Positions 26,689-36,031 of a DNA stretch of 64,000 nucleotides are shown piece after piece (position 1 is the stretch's first letter; the number at the start of each line of letters is the position of its first letter). The stretch is from Mesonia phycicola. Its GTDB lineage: Bacteria > Bacteroidota > Bacteroidia > Flavobacteriales > Flavobacteriaceae. Below the pieces are notes generated by a model. That model searched no databases, was not told where the DNA came from, and saw only the letters and a list, made by a program, of their open reading frames with translations. A program made the translations under genes and the position numbers. Location: positions 1 through 64,000 of the forward strand of contig NZ_FQYY01000005.1 in the NCBI RefSeq assembly GCF_900141885.1. The letters are read 5' to 3'.

Positions 26689-29007
26689 GTGGCAACAAAA
26701 AAAGCAACAAACAAACCAGCCCAAAAAACTTCATTTAAAAAGTATATTTTTTGGTTTTGGGCATTATTTATAGGCGGAATTTCAATAATAGTTTTACTGT
26801 TTTGTATGGCAAGTTGGGGATTTTTTGGAGAAATGCCAGAATTTGATCAATTAGAAAACCCAGAAACTAATTTAGCTACAGAAGTATTCTCTTCAGATGG
26901 AGAAACGCTCGGTAAATATTATAATGAAAATAGAACCCCTATAAAGTATGAAGATCTTCCTGAAAATTTAATAAATGCTTTAGTAGCTACAGAAGATGTT
27001 AGGTATTACGATCATTCTGGGATAGATGCTTTTGGTACACTTAGGGCTTTTGTTTATTTAGGGTCTAAGGGTGGAGCAAGTACATTATCTCAACAATTGG
27101 CAAAGCAATTATTTCATGGAGAAGGTTCTCAAAATATAATAGCTAGGGTAAGCCAAAAAATGAAAGAATGGATCATAGCTGTTAGATTAGAAGAAAATTA
27201 TACCAAACAAGAAATACTAGCAATGTATTTTAACGTGTATGATTTTAACAATAACGCAGTAGGAGTAAGATCTGCTTCTAGAATTTATTTTGGAAAAGAA
27301 CCTAACGAGTTAGAAATAGAAGAAGCAGCAGTTTTAGCAGGAATGTTTAAAAACTCATCACTTTACAACCCTAGAAGAAACCCAGAAGGGGTAACCAACA
27401 GAAGAAATGTGGTTTTAAGTCAAATGGCTAAAGCAAATTACATTACAGAAGAAGAAAAGGTAGAGTTACAAGCTAAACCTTTAAAAATAGATTACCACCC
27501 CGAGAGTCACCAATCAGGTATTGCTACTTATTTTAGAATGTATTTGAGAGACTTTTTAAAAGATTGGGCAAAAGAAAACCCAACTCCAGATGGTGGAACT
27601 TATAATATTTATAGAGACGGACTAAAAGTATATACTAGTATAGATTCTAGAATGCAAAAATATGCAGAAGATGCTGTTTCTAAACACATGAAAAATCTTC
27701 AAGCAAAATTTGACGAGCAAAACAAAAAAAATAAAGGAGTAGCTTTTAGAGGTATTAGTCAAGATGCTATTGATAAAATAGTAACTAGAGCGATGAAAAA
27801 TAGTGACCGTTGGTACCAAATGAAAGAAAAAAATATCGATGAAGAAAAAATTATTGCATCATTTGATAAAAAAACTGAAATGCGTGTTTTCTCTTGGAAA
27901 AATGAGAAGGGAATAGATACTTTAATGACGCCAAGAGACTCGATAATATATTACAAATCATTTTTAAATGCAGGAATGATGTCTATGACTCCACAAACAG
28001 GTGAAGTAAAAGCTTGGGTTGGAGGTATTAATTTTAAACACTTTAAATACGAGCACGTAAAACAAGCCAAAAGGCAAGTTGGTTCTACTTTTAAGCCATT
28101 TTTGTATGCAACTGCAATAGATCAGTTACACCTATCTCCTTGTTATGAGTTACCAAATACTATCCATACAATTCCGGCAGGAAAGCATGGAGTAACCAAA
28201 GACTGGTCTCCAAAAAATTCTGGAGGAGAATATGGAGGTATGGTTAGTTTAAAAGATGCATTGGCAAACTCATTAAACACTATTAGCGCAAGATTAATGG
28301 ATAAAGTAGGTCCAGAGCCAGTAATAGATTTAATAGGTAAATTAGGTGTAGATACAGAAAATATACCACCAGTAGCAGCAATAGCACTAGGTTCTGTAGA
28401 TTTAAGTGTTTTTGAAATGGTTTCGGCATACAGTACGTTTGCCAATAAAGGTGTTTATGTAAAACCTGTCATTGTAACTCGTATAGAAGATAAAAATGGT
28501 ACCATTCTTTACCAGCACGTGCCTGAAAGTCGTGATGTTATGAGTGAAGAAGCCGCCTATGTAACAATCAATTTAATGGAAGGTGTAACTCACGGAGGTT
28601 CTGGTACACGTTTAAGAACAACTTGGTCTCCACCTTACTATAAAGATGTAGTAACAGGTCACCCGTATGGATTTAAGAATGCAATTGCCGGTAAAACAGG
28701 AACTACGCAAAACCAAAGTGATGGTTGGTTTATGGGCATAGTACCAAATTTAACCACAGGAGTTTGGGTTGGTGCAGAAGATAGATCTGTGCACTTCCCA
28801 ACTATAACTTACGGGCAAGGGGCAACTATGGCATTACCAATTTGGGGATTATACATGAAAGAGGTGTATGAAGATAAAGATTTAGATATTTCTAAATCTG
28901 AGTTTGAAAAACCAAAAGACCTTAGTATAGAGGTAGATTGTGACGAAGTAAAAGAAAATCAAGATAATGAAAACCAAGATAATACAGGAGAAAATTTAGA
29001 TTTCTAA
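26689..29007 (+). CDS. Penicillin-binding protein 1A
   Basis: Bifunctional murein synthase in the inner membrane. The 772-residue protein has an N-terminal membrane helix (about 20-47), a glycosyltransferase-51 domain with EDVRYYDHSGID and GASTLSQQLAKQL, then a transpeptidase domain with the serine motif STFK, the SLN motif (NSLNTIS) and KTGTT. An extended Lys/Glu-rich insertion lies before the transpeptidase. The start is GTG at 26689; the Lys/Ala-rich lead is typical. It is in one transcript with ricT and gldH. Confidence 0.95.
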   Translation: MATKKATNKPAQKTSFKKYIFWFWALFIGGISIIVLLFCMASWGFFGEMPEFDQLENPETNLATEVFSSDGETLGKYYNENRTPIKYEDLPENLINALVATEDVRYYDHSGIDAFGTLRAFVYLGSKGGASTLSQQLAKQLFHGEGSQNIIARVSQKMKEWIIAVRLEENYTKQEILAMYFNVYDFNNNAVGVRSASRIYFGKEPNELEIEEAAVLAGMFKNSSLYNPRRNPEGVTNRRNVVLSQMAKANYITEEEKVELQAKPLKIDYHPESHQSGIATYFRMYLRDFLKDWAKENPTPDGGTYNIYRDGLKVYTSIDSRMQKYAEDAVSKHMKNLQAKFDEQNKKNKGVAFRGISQDAIDKIVTRAMKNSDRWYQMKEKNIDEEKIIASFDKKTEMRVFSWKNEKGIDTLMTPRDSIIYYKSFLNAGMMSMTPQTGEVKAWVGGINFKHFKYEHVKQAKRQVGSTFKPFLYATAIDQLHLSPCYELPNTIHTIPAGKHGVTKDWSPKNSGGEYGGMVSLKDALANSLNTISARLMDKVGPEPVIDLIGKLGVDTENIPPVAAIALGSVDLSVFEMVSAYSTFANKGVYVKPVIVTRIEDKNGTILYQHVPESRDVMSEEAAYVTINLMEGVTHGGSGTRLRTTWSPPYYKDVVTGHPYGFKNAIAGKTGTTQNQSDGWFMGIVPNLTTGVWVGAEDRSVHFPTITYGQGATMALPIWGLYMKEVYEDKDLDISKSEFEKPKDLSIEVDCDEVKENQDNENQDNTGENLDF

Positions 29008-29024
29008 AAATCACTTCATATTAT

Positions 29025-29080
29025 AAAAAAGAAACCCTTTTTTTGCTAATTATTAAATTAGTGATAAAGGGTTCTTTTAT
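29025..29080. terminator. Terminator after PBP1A
   Basis: AACCCTTT pairs with AAAGGGTT, enclosing a second small stem CTAATT/AATTAG, followed by CTTTT. It lies between the PBP1A gene and scoA. Confidence 0.75.
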
Positions 29081-29127
29081 TGTTATAATCTTGTAAATTC
29101 CTTATTTTTAGAGAAAATTTTTAACAA

Positions 29128-29829
29128 ATGATTAAAAAAACGGTTAATAATGTTCAAGAAGCATTAAAAGGGGTTCAAAACGGAATGACCTTTATGCTAG
29201 GAGGTTTTGGCCTTTGTGGTATTCCAGAAAATGCCATTACAGAACTTGTACAAAAAAACATAAAAGATATTACTTGTATTTCTAACAATGCAGGAGTAGA
29301 TGATTTTGGTTTAGGTTTATTACTTCAAAAAAAGCAAATCAAAAAAATGATTTCTTCTTACGTAGGAGAAAATGCAGAGTTTGAACGTCAAATGCTTAGC
29401 GGAGAGTTAGAGGTAGAGCTAACCCCACAAGGTACTTTAGCAGCCAAATGCCAAGCTGCGCAACAAGGTTTTCCTGCTATTTATACACCTGCTGGTTACG
29501 GTACAGAAGTAGCTATGGGTAAAGAAACGCGTGAGTTTGATGGTAAAATGTATGTGTTAGAAGAAGCTTTTAAAGCAGATTTTGCTTTTGTAAAAGCTTG
29601 GAAAGGTGATGAAGCGGGTAATCTTATTTTTAAAGGAACTGCCAGAAACTTTAATCCCTGTATGTGTGGCGCTGCAAAAGTGACCGTAGTTGAGGTTGAA
29701 GAATTAGTTCCTGCTGGTGAGTTAGATCCTAATCAAATTCATATTCCAGGGATTTTTGTACAACGCATTTTTCAAGGAAAAGATTACGAAAAACGAATTG
29801 AACAACGAACCGTTAGACCAAAAAGTTAG
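29128..29829 (+). CDS. scoA: 3-oxoacid CoA-transferase subunit A
   Basis: Alpha subunit of succinyl-CoA:3-ketoacid CoA-transferase, which moves CoA from succinyl-CoA to acetoacetate. In this 233-residue protein the family phrases are [32 protein letters not shown] and [14 protein letters not shown]. The catalytic residue is on the partner subunit. scoB follows 73 bases later, an unusually wide gap for this pair. Its base composition is like its neighbours. Confidence 0.95.
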   Translation: MIKKTVNNVQEALKGVQNGMTFMLGGFGLCGIPENAITELVQKNIKDITCISNNAGVDDFGLGLLLQKKQIKKMISSYVGENAEFERQMLSGELEVELTPQGTLAAKCQAAQQGFPAIYTPAGYGTEVAMGKETREFDGKMYVLEEAFKADFAFVKAWKGDEAGNLIFKGTARNFNPCMCGAAKVTVVEVEELVPAGELDPNQIHIPGIFVQRIFQGKDYEKRIEQRTVRPKS

Positions 29830-29902
29830 TAGTTATCAGTTAAAAGTAAACCGTAATTTTTCTGAATAACAAATAACTCATCATCAAACCAACACATTAA
29901 TT

Positions 29903-30556
29903 ATGTTAGATAAAAACGGAATAGCACAACGCATCGCCAAAGAAGTAAAAGACGGCTTTTACGTAAATCTCGGTATCGGGATTCCTACCTTGGTGGCCAA
30001 CTTTGTGCGCGACGATATAGAAGTAGAATTTCAAAGTGAAAACGGAATTTTAGGAATGGGACCTTTCCCTTTTGAAGGCGAAGAAGATGCAGACCTAATT
30101 AATGCCGGTAAACAAACCATCACCGCTTTGCCAGGCGCAAGTTTCTTCGATTCTGCCACCAGTTTCGGGATGATTCGCGGTCAACACGTAGACCTTACTA
30201 TTCTTGGCGCGATGGAAGTTGCCGAAAACGGAGACATTGCCAACTGGAAAATACCAGGAAAAATGGTAAAAGGTATGGGCGGCGCTATGGATTTGGTAGC
30301 CTCTGCAGAAAATATTATTGTCGCGATGATGCACACCAATAAAGCAGGAGAATCTAAACTACTTAAAAAATGCAGCTTACCATTAACCGGAGTAGGTTGT
30401 GTAACTAAAATAGTAACCAATCTTGCTGTTATAGAAGTAACCACAGAAGGTTTTAAACTCTTAGAACGCGCACCAGGAGTAAGCGTAGAAGAGATAGAAA
30501 AAGCCACCGAAGGCAAATTAATTATAGAAGGTGAAATACCAGAAATGGTTTTGTAA
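29903..30556 (+). CDS. scoB: 3-oxoacid CoA-transferase subunit B
   Basis: Beta subunit of the same enzyme. It has 217 residues; the catalytic glutamate is in EFQSENGILGMG, and later conserved parts are INAGKQTITALPGASFFDSA and MDLVASAENIIVAM. Its first two thirds have markedly higher G+C than the rest of the window, with GGC, GCC and ATC codons. The 30121-30180 line is 34/60 G+C, against 20/60 in a comparable scoA line. This hints at recombination or transfer of this part. The stop codon abuts a palindromic repeat. Confidence 0.95.
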   Translation: MLDKNGIAQRIAKEVKDGFYVNLGIGIPTLVANFVRDDIEVEFQSENGILGMGPFPFEGEEDADLINAGKQTITALPGASFFDSATSFGMIRGQHVDLTILGAMEVAENGDIANWKIPGKMVKGMGGAMDLVASAENIIVAMMHTNKAGESKLLKKCSLPLTGVGCVTKIVTNLAVIEVTTEGFKLLERAPGVSVEEIEKATEGKLIIEGEIPEMVL

Positions 30557-30656
30557 GGCGTTACCCTCACGGGTCAGGCTATTCGTTACAATTCCTCACA
30601 AGTTTTGCTGCCGCTACAACTTGCTGCGGGATTTTCACTACTATCCTTAACGCAAA
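30554..30656 (+). repeat. Full-length palindromic interspersed repeat
   Basis: It begins at the scoB stop codon: TAAGGCGTTACCC, then CACGGGTCAGGCTATTCG, and ends GGATTTTCACTACTATCC, TTAACGC. The outermost arms GCGTTA and TAACGC are inverted, and inner stretches CAAGTTTTGCTGCCGC and CAACTTGCTGCGGG are related. It is the most complete of four copies in the window. Confidence 0.6.
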
Positions 30657-30679
30657 AACAAAAGATAAGAATTAAAAAG

Positions 30680-30769
30680 GCTGTTTAGAAAGTATAGAAA
30701 AGCGTCATTCTAAATTTATTTCAGAACCTCATCCGGTTCAGGTTGACGAAAATATACTATCTAAACAGC
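30680..30769. repeat. Long nested palindrome reaching into the next gene
   Basis: Outer arms GCTGTTTAGAAAGTATA (30680-30696) and TATACTATCTAAACAGC (30753-30769) pair at 16 of 17 positions. Inner arms CGTCA (30703-30707) and TGACG (30744-30748) pair too. Between them is GTCATTCTAAATTTATTTC, then AGAACCTCATC. The right arm encodes the last codons and stop of the convergent hydroxylase. It may also work as a terminator for both genes, but the repeat-like middle suggests a small mobile palindrome. Confidence 0.6.
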
Positions 30770-31663
30770 TTCTTGTTTCTTTTGATGAGGATTGTTTAAT
30801 TTACTTTTTTTATCTTCATACAAAGCATCAGGAGGTAAAAATAATAGCTTAACCGCCTTAATTGGGTTTTTTGATTTTGCCATTTTTTTAAAAATATCTC
30901 CCCAAACGTGAAAAACCAATTTCACCGGATTGTAATGCTTCGGTTGGTCTAAAATACCGTAGATAGCTTGTTCATCCTCTGGCTGAAAAGTACCAAACAT
31001 TCTGTCCCAAATAATAAAAGTAGAACCGTAATTTTTGTCTAAATAATGTTCGTTTGTTCCGTGATGCACTCGGTGATGAGAAGGCGTTACAAAAATATAG
31101 CTAAACCATTTAGGCATTTTTCTAATGTATTCAGTATGAATCCAAAATTGGTATAAAACAGCAATTTGGTGACATATAAAAAATATTACTGGGTGAAAAC
31201 CCAATAGGCTTATAGGTAAAAAGAAAACTACCTTAATTTGTTGCGTCCAAGAAAGTCTAAAAGAGGTAGATAGGTTATACTTCTCAGAGTTATGGTGTGT
31301 TACGTGCGTAGCCCAAAATATACTAGTTTCGTGGCCAAATCTGTGTGCCCAATACCTACAAAAATCTAAAGTAATAAAGCATAAAATAGTTGTCCACCAA
31401 GTGACAGGGATACCCCAAGGCACAATGTTGTAAAACCAAATTACAGAACCAAATAGTAGTGATTTAATAAGTAAGTTTTGAAAAACAGATACTAAACCAA
31501 TACTAAGAGAGGCTATAAAATCTTTTTTCTCGTAGTATTCTTTCTTCTGTCTCCAGCTAAAATAGAACTCAAAGAGAGCTAAACCAATCATAATTGGTGC
31601 TGCATACAGAATTAAATCTGGCGCATTAGATACAACGTCGTCTAAGCTTATTTTTTGTTTCAT
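30761..31663 (-). CDS. Sterol desaturase/fatty acid hydroxylase family protein
   Basis: A 300-residue integral membrane di-iron oxygenase. The histidine boxes are HRFGHE, HVTHHNS and HHRVHHG, spaced as in the ERG3/ERG25 superfamily. Several hydrophobic helices surround them. In bacteria such enzymes hydroxylate carotenoids, fatty acids, ornithine lipids or hopanoids; the substrate cannot be read here. The last three residues and stop (EAV then TAG) lie in the arm of a palindromic element, so the C-terminus may have been replaced. It has a good promoter, at 31733-31765. Confidence 0.9.
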   Translation of the reverse strand: MKQKISLDDVVSNAPDLILYAAPIMIGLALFEFYFSWRQKKEYYEKKDFIASLSIGLVSVFQNLLIKSLLFGSVIWFYNIVPWGIPVTWWTTILCFITLDFCRYWAHRFGHETSIFWATHVTHHNSEKYNLSTSFRLSWTQQIKVVFFLPISLLGFHPVIFFICHQIAVLYQFWIHTEYIRKMPKWFSYIFVTPSHHRVHHGTNEHYLDKNYGSTFIIWDRMFGTFQPEDEQAIYGILDQPKHYNPVKLVFHVWGDIFKKMAKSKNPIKAVKLLFLPPDALYEDKKSKLNNPHQKKQEAV

Positions 31664-31732
31664 AAGAATTAATATAACAGAATAAATTTAGAATGAAAAT
31701 CTAAGGCGAGTTAATTTTTAATTATTAAACTA

Positions 31733-31765
31733 CAAACGTATTCAAAATTAAAAAATTGCCTCAAA
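31733..31765 (-). promoter_or_regulatory. Complete Bacteroidota-type promoter of the hydroxylase gene
   Basis: On the minus strand TTTG (31765-31762), a 21-base spacer, then TACGTTTG (31740-31733). Both elements and spacing fit the -33/-7 consensus. It lies 70 bases before the start at 31663. Confidence 0.7.
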
Positions 31766-31899
31766 TTTATTGAAAGACAATTGTTAAAGAATATGTTGAA
31801 AAGTAATTAAAAACGCTTTCTTGTTCTGTATGAGATTCAGACTTTAAGTGTACGTCAAAATTTAAATGAAGTTATTTAACAGAGAAATAGTATTACTAC

Positions 31900-32421
31900 C
31901 TAGAAAGCAACAAGCTCTTTTTCTATAATTTTTAATAGTTGAAGAAAATGTTCAAATTGGTTAACGTTTTCAATTCCTTTTTTCGGAGTTAAAACAAGTT
32001 GATTTTTCTCTGGGTAAAGCCGAATATAAACTTCATCTTGTTCTAAAATTTTACAGAAGTTTTTATGTTTAATAAATTTTAAAAACAGCTTTTCGTCAGT
32101 TTTAAAACAATAATTAATTGCTAATTTTTTAGTGATATACTTATTATTTTTATACAAAAACCGATTCCAAAAACTTGCAGGATAGATTTCTAATCTAGGT
32201 TTTACAGAGCTTTTTAAATGAAGCGTTATACGATAAGGTTCACCTACCAAATGAGCTCCTGTTGTTACATTTATAGAGATTGTAATTTTGGTATCGTCAA
32301 TAAATAAGACGCTGTTTTGTGGTTGAAAGTTTAACTTACCCAGCGGAGAATTGATGCTTTTTAGGTTTTCTTCCGCATATTTTCCTTGATATTTTTGAGT
32401 AAGTTCTCTAAGAATATTCAT
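31900..32421 (-). CDS. Hypothetical protein downstream of ABC ATPase
   Basis: A 173-residue soluble protein (start MNILRELTQKYQGKYAEENL). It is predicted as alpha/beta with many short strands; no signal peptide or known motif is recognised. The ATG at 32421 is preferred over an upstream ATG that would overlap the ABC gene by 26 bases. It begins 10 bases after the ABC ATPase stop and is likely cotranscribed. Function unknown. Confidence 0.75.
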   Translation of the reverse strand: MNILRELTQKYQGKYAEENLKSINSPLGKLNFQPQNSVLFIDDTKITISINVTTGAHLVGEPYRITLHLKSSVKPRLEIYPASFWNRFLYKNNKYITKKLAINYCFKTDEKLFLKFIKHKNFCKILEQDEVYIRLYPEKNQLVLTPKKGIENVNQFEHFLQLLKIIEKELVAF

Positions 32422-32431
32422 CTTTAAACAC

Positions 32432-34117
32432 TTAAATCCCTTTCGGGATGGCATCAATTAATTTTTGTGTGTATTCTTGTTCTGGGTGAGCATAAATCTT
32501 ATCTGCGTCACCTTGTTCCACAATTTTACCTTTATTCATTACTAAAAGTTGATCGGCCATATATTTTACGACCGCCAAATCGTGCGATATAAAAATATAG
32601 GTAAAGCCAAATTTCTCTTTTAACTCGTTTAATAAATTCAATACTTGTGCTTGTACAGAAATATCTAAGGCAGAAACCGACTCGTCACACACAATTAATT
32701 TGGGTTCTACGGCAATCGTTCTCGCAATCCCGATACGTTGGCGTTGCCCGCCACTAAACTCGTGTGGGTAACGATTAAAATGGGTTTCATCTAAACCTAC
32801 GCGCTTCAATAATTCTATTGTTTTTTGTTTACGCTCTTTGTTGTTTTTGTAAAGTTTGTGCACTTCCATCGGTTCCATAATCGCTTTGCCTACAGGAATA
32901 CGCGGATTTAAAGAAGAAAACGGATCTTGAAAAATAAGTTGAATTTCTTTGCGTAGTTTTCTTAATTCGGTTTTAGAAATTTTTGTAATGTCATTTCCCC
33001 GATATAAAACCTTTCCAGCAGTGGCTTTATCAAGTTGAAGAATAACGTTACCTAAAGTAGATTTTCCGCAGCCTGATTCACCCACCAAGCCTAAAGTTTC
33101 TCCTTCGTAAATTTTAAAACTTACATCGTTTACCGCTTTTACAGAGGTTTTTGGTTGAAATAATCCGGGATTGCTCACAAATTCTTTTTCAACATTTACC
33201 ACTTCCAGTAAAGGAGATTGTGCATAAATTTCTTGGTGACGTTTTTCTCGCTCGCTTTTTATTTCAATTGCTGCAGAAATGGTATTTTCTAAGAAATTTT
33301 TAACCGTAGGCAGTTTTTTTAAACGTTCTGTTGTAGATGGTTTAGATGCTAAAAGTGCTTTGGTGTAGGTTTCTTTAGGTTGAAGAAATAATGCTGAAGC
33401 TGAGTTTTGTTCCACTATCTTCCCTTGATACATCACCACCACCCGATCGGATATTTCTGAAACTAGCGCCAAATCGTGAGAAATAAAAATAATACTCATT
33501 TCTGTTTCTTGCTGAAGAGATTTTAGTAATAATAAAATCTCTTTTTGCACGGTAACATCTAACGCAGTAGTAGGTTCATCTGCAATTAAAATTTTAGGTT
33601 TACAAGCAATTGCCATTGCTATCATGACGCGCTGTTTTTGCCCGCCACTAATTTGGTGCGGATATACGTCGTAAATACTTTCTGGTCTAGGGAGTTTTAC
33701 TTTCTCGAACAACCGAAGCGTTTCTGCTTTAGCTTCTTTTGTTGAAAGTTTGGTGTGTTCTAATAAAATTTCGGTGACTTGCGGTCCGCATTTCATAGAA
33801 GGATTTAAAGAACTCATTGGTTCTTGAAAAATCATAGAAATTTCATTTCCTCTAATTTTTCTTAATTCCTTATTAGAGAAAAGAGAAAGGTTTTTATTTT
33901 CATACAAAATTTCTCCCTCTGTAATTTTTGCAGAAGTAGGTAATAAGCCTAAAATAGCCAAAGAGGTAAGAGATTTACCAGAACCCGACTCACCAACAAT
34001 ACCTAATATTTCATTTTTATTTAAATGAAAGTCAATATTTTTTAAGGTGTCCCTAAAACCATTTTCTGTTTGAAAACCTAGAGATAATTTTTTAATATTT
34101 AGAATGTATGGAGACAT
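32432..34117 (-). CDS. Fused dual ABC ATPase, oligopeptide/dipeptide type
   Basis: A 561-residue cytoplasmic protein with two ATPase domains joined in one chain, as in YejF or a DppD-DppF fusion. The first has Walker A GESGSGKS and signature SGGQKQR; the second has GESGCGKS and SGGQRQR. Each is followed by a DEP/DES Walker B region (IADEPTTALDVT, VCDESVSALDIS). It should energise uptake of peptides or another solute. No permease or binding-protein gene is next to it, so the partners are elsewhere. The ATG at 34117 fits the family start; an upstream frame is ignored. Confidence 0.92.
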   Translation of the reverse strand: MSPYILNIKKLSLGFQTENGFRDTLKNIDFHLNKNEILGIVGESGSGKSLTSLAILGLLPTSAKITEGEILYENKNLSLFSNKELRKIRGNEISMIFQEPMSSLNPSMKCGPQVTEILLEHTKLSTKEAKAETLRLFEKVKLPRPESIYDVYPHQISGGQKQRVMIAMAIACKPKILIADEPTTALDVTVQKEILLLLKSLQQETEMSIIFISHDLALVSEISDRVVVMYQGKIVEQNSASALFLQPKETYTKALLASKPSTTERLKKLPTVKNFLENTISAAIEIKSEREKRHQEIYAQSPLLEVVNVEKEFVSNPGLFQPKTSVKAVNDVSFKIYEGETLGLVGESGCGKSTLGNVILQLDKATAGKVLYRGNDITKISKTELRKLRKEIQLIFQDPFSSLNPRIPVGKAIMEPMEVHKLYKNNKERKQKTIELLKRVGLDETHFNRYPHEFSGGQRQRIGIARTIAVEPKLIVCDESVSALDISVQAQVLNLLNELKEKFGFTYIFISHDLAVVKYMADQLLVMNKGKIVEQGDADKIYAHPEQEYTQKLIDAIPKGI

Positions 34118-34402
34118 GAAAAAGGTTAGCTTTTTTCTACTTATTTCAAATCTAAACAATTTAAGTTGTTTTGGTTTATTTTCATTTTTTTAAAAGGTAG
34201 GAAATCAGAAAATAAACTAGAATGTTTTTAAAATTTCAAGAAGGTGACGCTAAATTATTTCTTCAAAAAAAGATCAAAATAAGTTTCAGTTTTCAAACTA
34301 ATTAACTGTTATGGCTTCTTACTTAACTTAATTTTATATGTTTTTTTTAGAAGATTAGTTATCTTAATCAAAACAATTGTGTTGAATATCAATAAATTAA
34401 CT

Positions 34403-36031
34403 ATGATAAAAAAAACTACTTTGTTTTTAATGCTTATTTGTGTAACATTAAGTATGATTGAATGCAGACAAACTACAAGTGTTAATAACAAAGATGCAGT
34501 TAATATTTCTTCACCGGAGAAACTTTACGGAGAGCTGTTTTATGAAGTACAAAAAAACCATCTTATTTTTGAGGATAGTAAAACTTTTGTAGACGCAATC
34601 CCTAAATTTGAAGTAAGTGCGATTAATGCTAAATTTAAAGAGCTAGTTAATCCAACAGATGAAGAGTTAACTACTTTTATACAGCAAAATTTTGTGCTGC
34701 CTCAAGAAAATCCATCTTACAAAGCAGATTCGTCTTCTATCAATCAGCATATAACCAAACTTTGGGAGGTATTAAAAAAGCCGGCAGATGAGGTGAAATC
34801 TGGTACATTAATTCCGTTGCCGTATTCTTATATAATTCCTGGTGGGCGATTTAGAGAAGTGTATTATTGGGATAGTTATTTTACTATTTTGGGTTTACAA
34901 GAAGATGGTAAAATTCAGCAAATAGAAAATATTGTAAATAATTTTTCTTATTTAATAGATGAATATGGTTTTATTCCTAATGGAAATAGAACTTATTATT
35001 TAAGCAGATCACAACCGCCATTTTATGCATTAATGATTTCTGTTTTAGCTGAAGAAAAAGGCGATGAGGTTTATAAAAAATATTTACCACAATTAGTGAA
35101 AGAATATAATTTTTGGATGAAAGGAGAAGATAAACTTTCTGCTAGTAATTCAGAAAATTTGAGAGTAGTGAGAATGGCCAATGGTGAGATTTTAAATAGA
35201 TATTGGGATAATGAAAACACACCAAGACCAGAGAGTTATATAGAAGATATTGAAACAGCAGAGAAAGCAATTAAGCTTTATCCTAACAAAACAAAAGAAG
35301 AGGTTTATAGAGATATTAGAGCAGCTGCAGAGTCTGGTTGGGATTTTTCTAGTAGGTGGTTTTATAATGATGGCAATAAAGAGGCAGGTTTGTCTAACAT
35401 ACATACTACCAATATAATTCCTGTAGATTTAAATTGTTTGCTTTATAATTTAGAACAAACAATTTCTAAGGCTTATCAAATTACGGGTAATGCAGATAAA
35501 GCAACTTATTTTACTTCTCTTGCAGAAAAAAGAAAAAATGCAATTCAGAAATATTTTTGGAATGATAAGTTAGGCTTTTATTTTGATTATAACTTTCAAG
35601 AAAAAGAGCATACTAATATTTGGTCATTGGCAGCAGTTTACCCTTTGTTTTTTAACATTAGTAGCTCACCTCAGGCAGTAAATTTAAAAAATAACTTAGA
35701 AGAAAAATTTTTGGTACCAGGTGGTTTATTAGCCTCAACTAATTTTACCAATCAGCAATGGGATGCGCCTAACGGTTGGGCTCCATTACACTTTTTAGCT
35801 ATAAAAGGTTTACAAAATTATAAGCAATTTGCTTTTGCAAATGAAGTTAAAAAGCGTTGGTTGGGTTTAAATAAAAAAGTATACCAGAGAGAATATAAAA
35901 TTTTAGAAAAATACCACGTTATCAATATCAACAAAGAAGGTGGCGGTGGTGAGTACCCTAACCAAGACGGATTTGGGTGGACAAACGGTGTCTACAAGAA
36001 ATTATCTTCAGAAAAAATTAAACAACCGTAA
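34403..36031 (+). CDS. treA: Trehalase (GH37)
   Basis: Hydrolyses trehalose to glucose in the periplasm or on the surface. The 542-residue protein has both family signatures: PGGRFREVYYWDSYF (146-160) and QWDAPNGWAP (452-461), with a glycine-rich GGGGEYPNQDGFGW segment near the end. The N-terminus is a signal peptide; Cys21 could be lipidated, although the preceding residues (MIEC) are not a standard lipobox. The 3' end overlaps the convergent regulator by 14 bases. No sugar transporter gene is adjacent. Confidence 0.93.
   Translation: MIKKTTLFLMLICVTLSMIECRQTTSVNNKDAVNISSPEKLYGELFYEVQKNHLIFEDSKTFVDAIPKFEVSAINAKFKELVNPTDEELTTFIQQNFVLPQENPSYKADSSSINQHITKLWEVLKKPADEVKSGTLIPLPYSYIIPGGRFREVYYWDSYFTILGLQEDGKIQQIENIVNNFSYLIDEYGFIPNGNRTYYLSRSQPPFYALMISVLAEEKGDEVYKKYLPQLVKEYNFWMKGEDKLSASNSENLRVVRMANGEILNRYWDNENTPRPESYIEDIETAEKAIKLYPNKTKEEVYRDIRAAAESGWDFSSRWFYNDGNKEAGLSNIHTTNIIPVDLNCLLYNLEQTISKAYQITGNADKATYFTSLAEKRKNAIQKYFWNDKLGFYFDYNFQEKEHTNIWSLAAVYPLFFNISSSPQAVNLKNNLEEKFLVPGGLLASTNFTNQQWDAPNGWAPLHFLAIKGLQNYKQFAFANEVKKRWLGLNKKVYQREYKILEKYHVININKEGGGGEYPNQDGFGWTNGVYKKLSSEKIKQP

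Noticed and set aside
30095-30570. Minus-strand ORFs over scoB
   Set aside because: They arise from the higher G+C of scoB, which leaves fewer stops on the opposite strand; scoB itself is clearly coding.
36018-36031. Trehalase and regulator in one regulon
   Set aside because: The genes only overlap convergently by 14 bases; the matched operator-like motifs lie at glpD, and I found no clear copy upstream of the trehalase.
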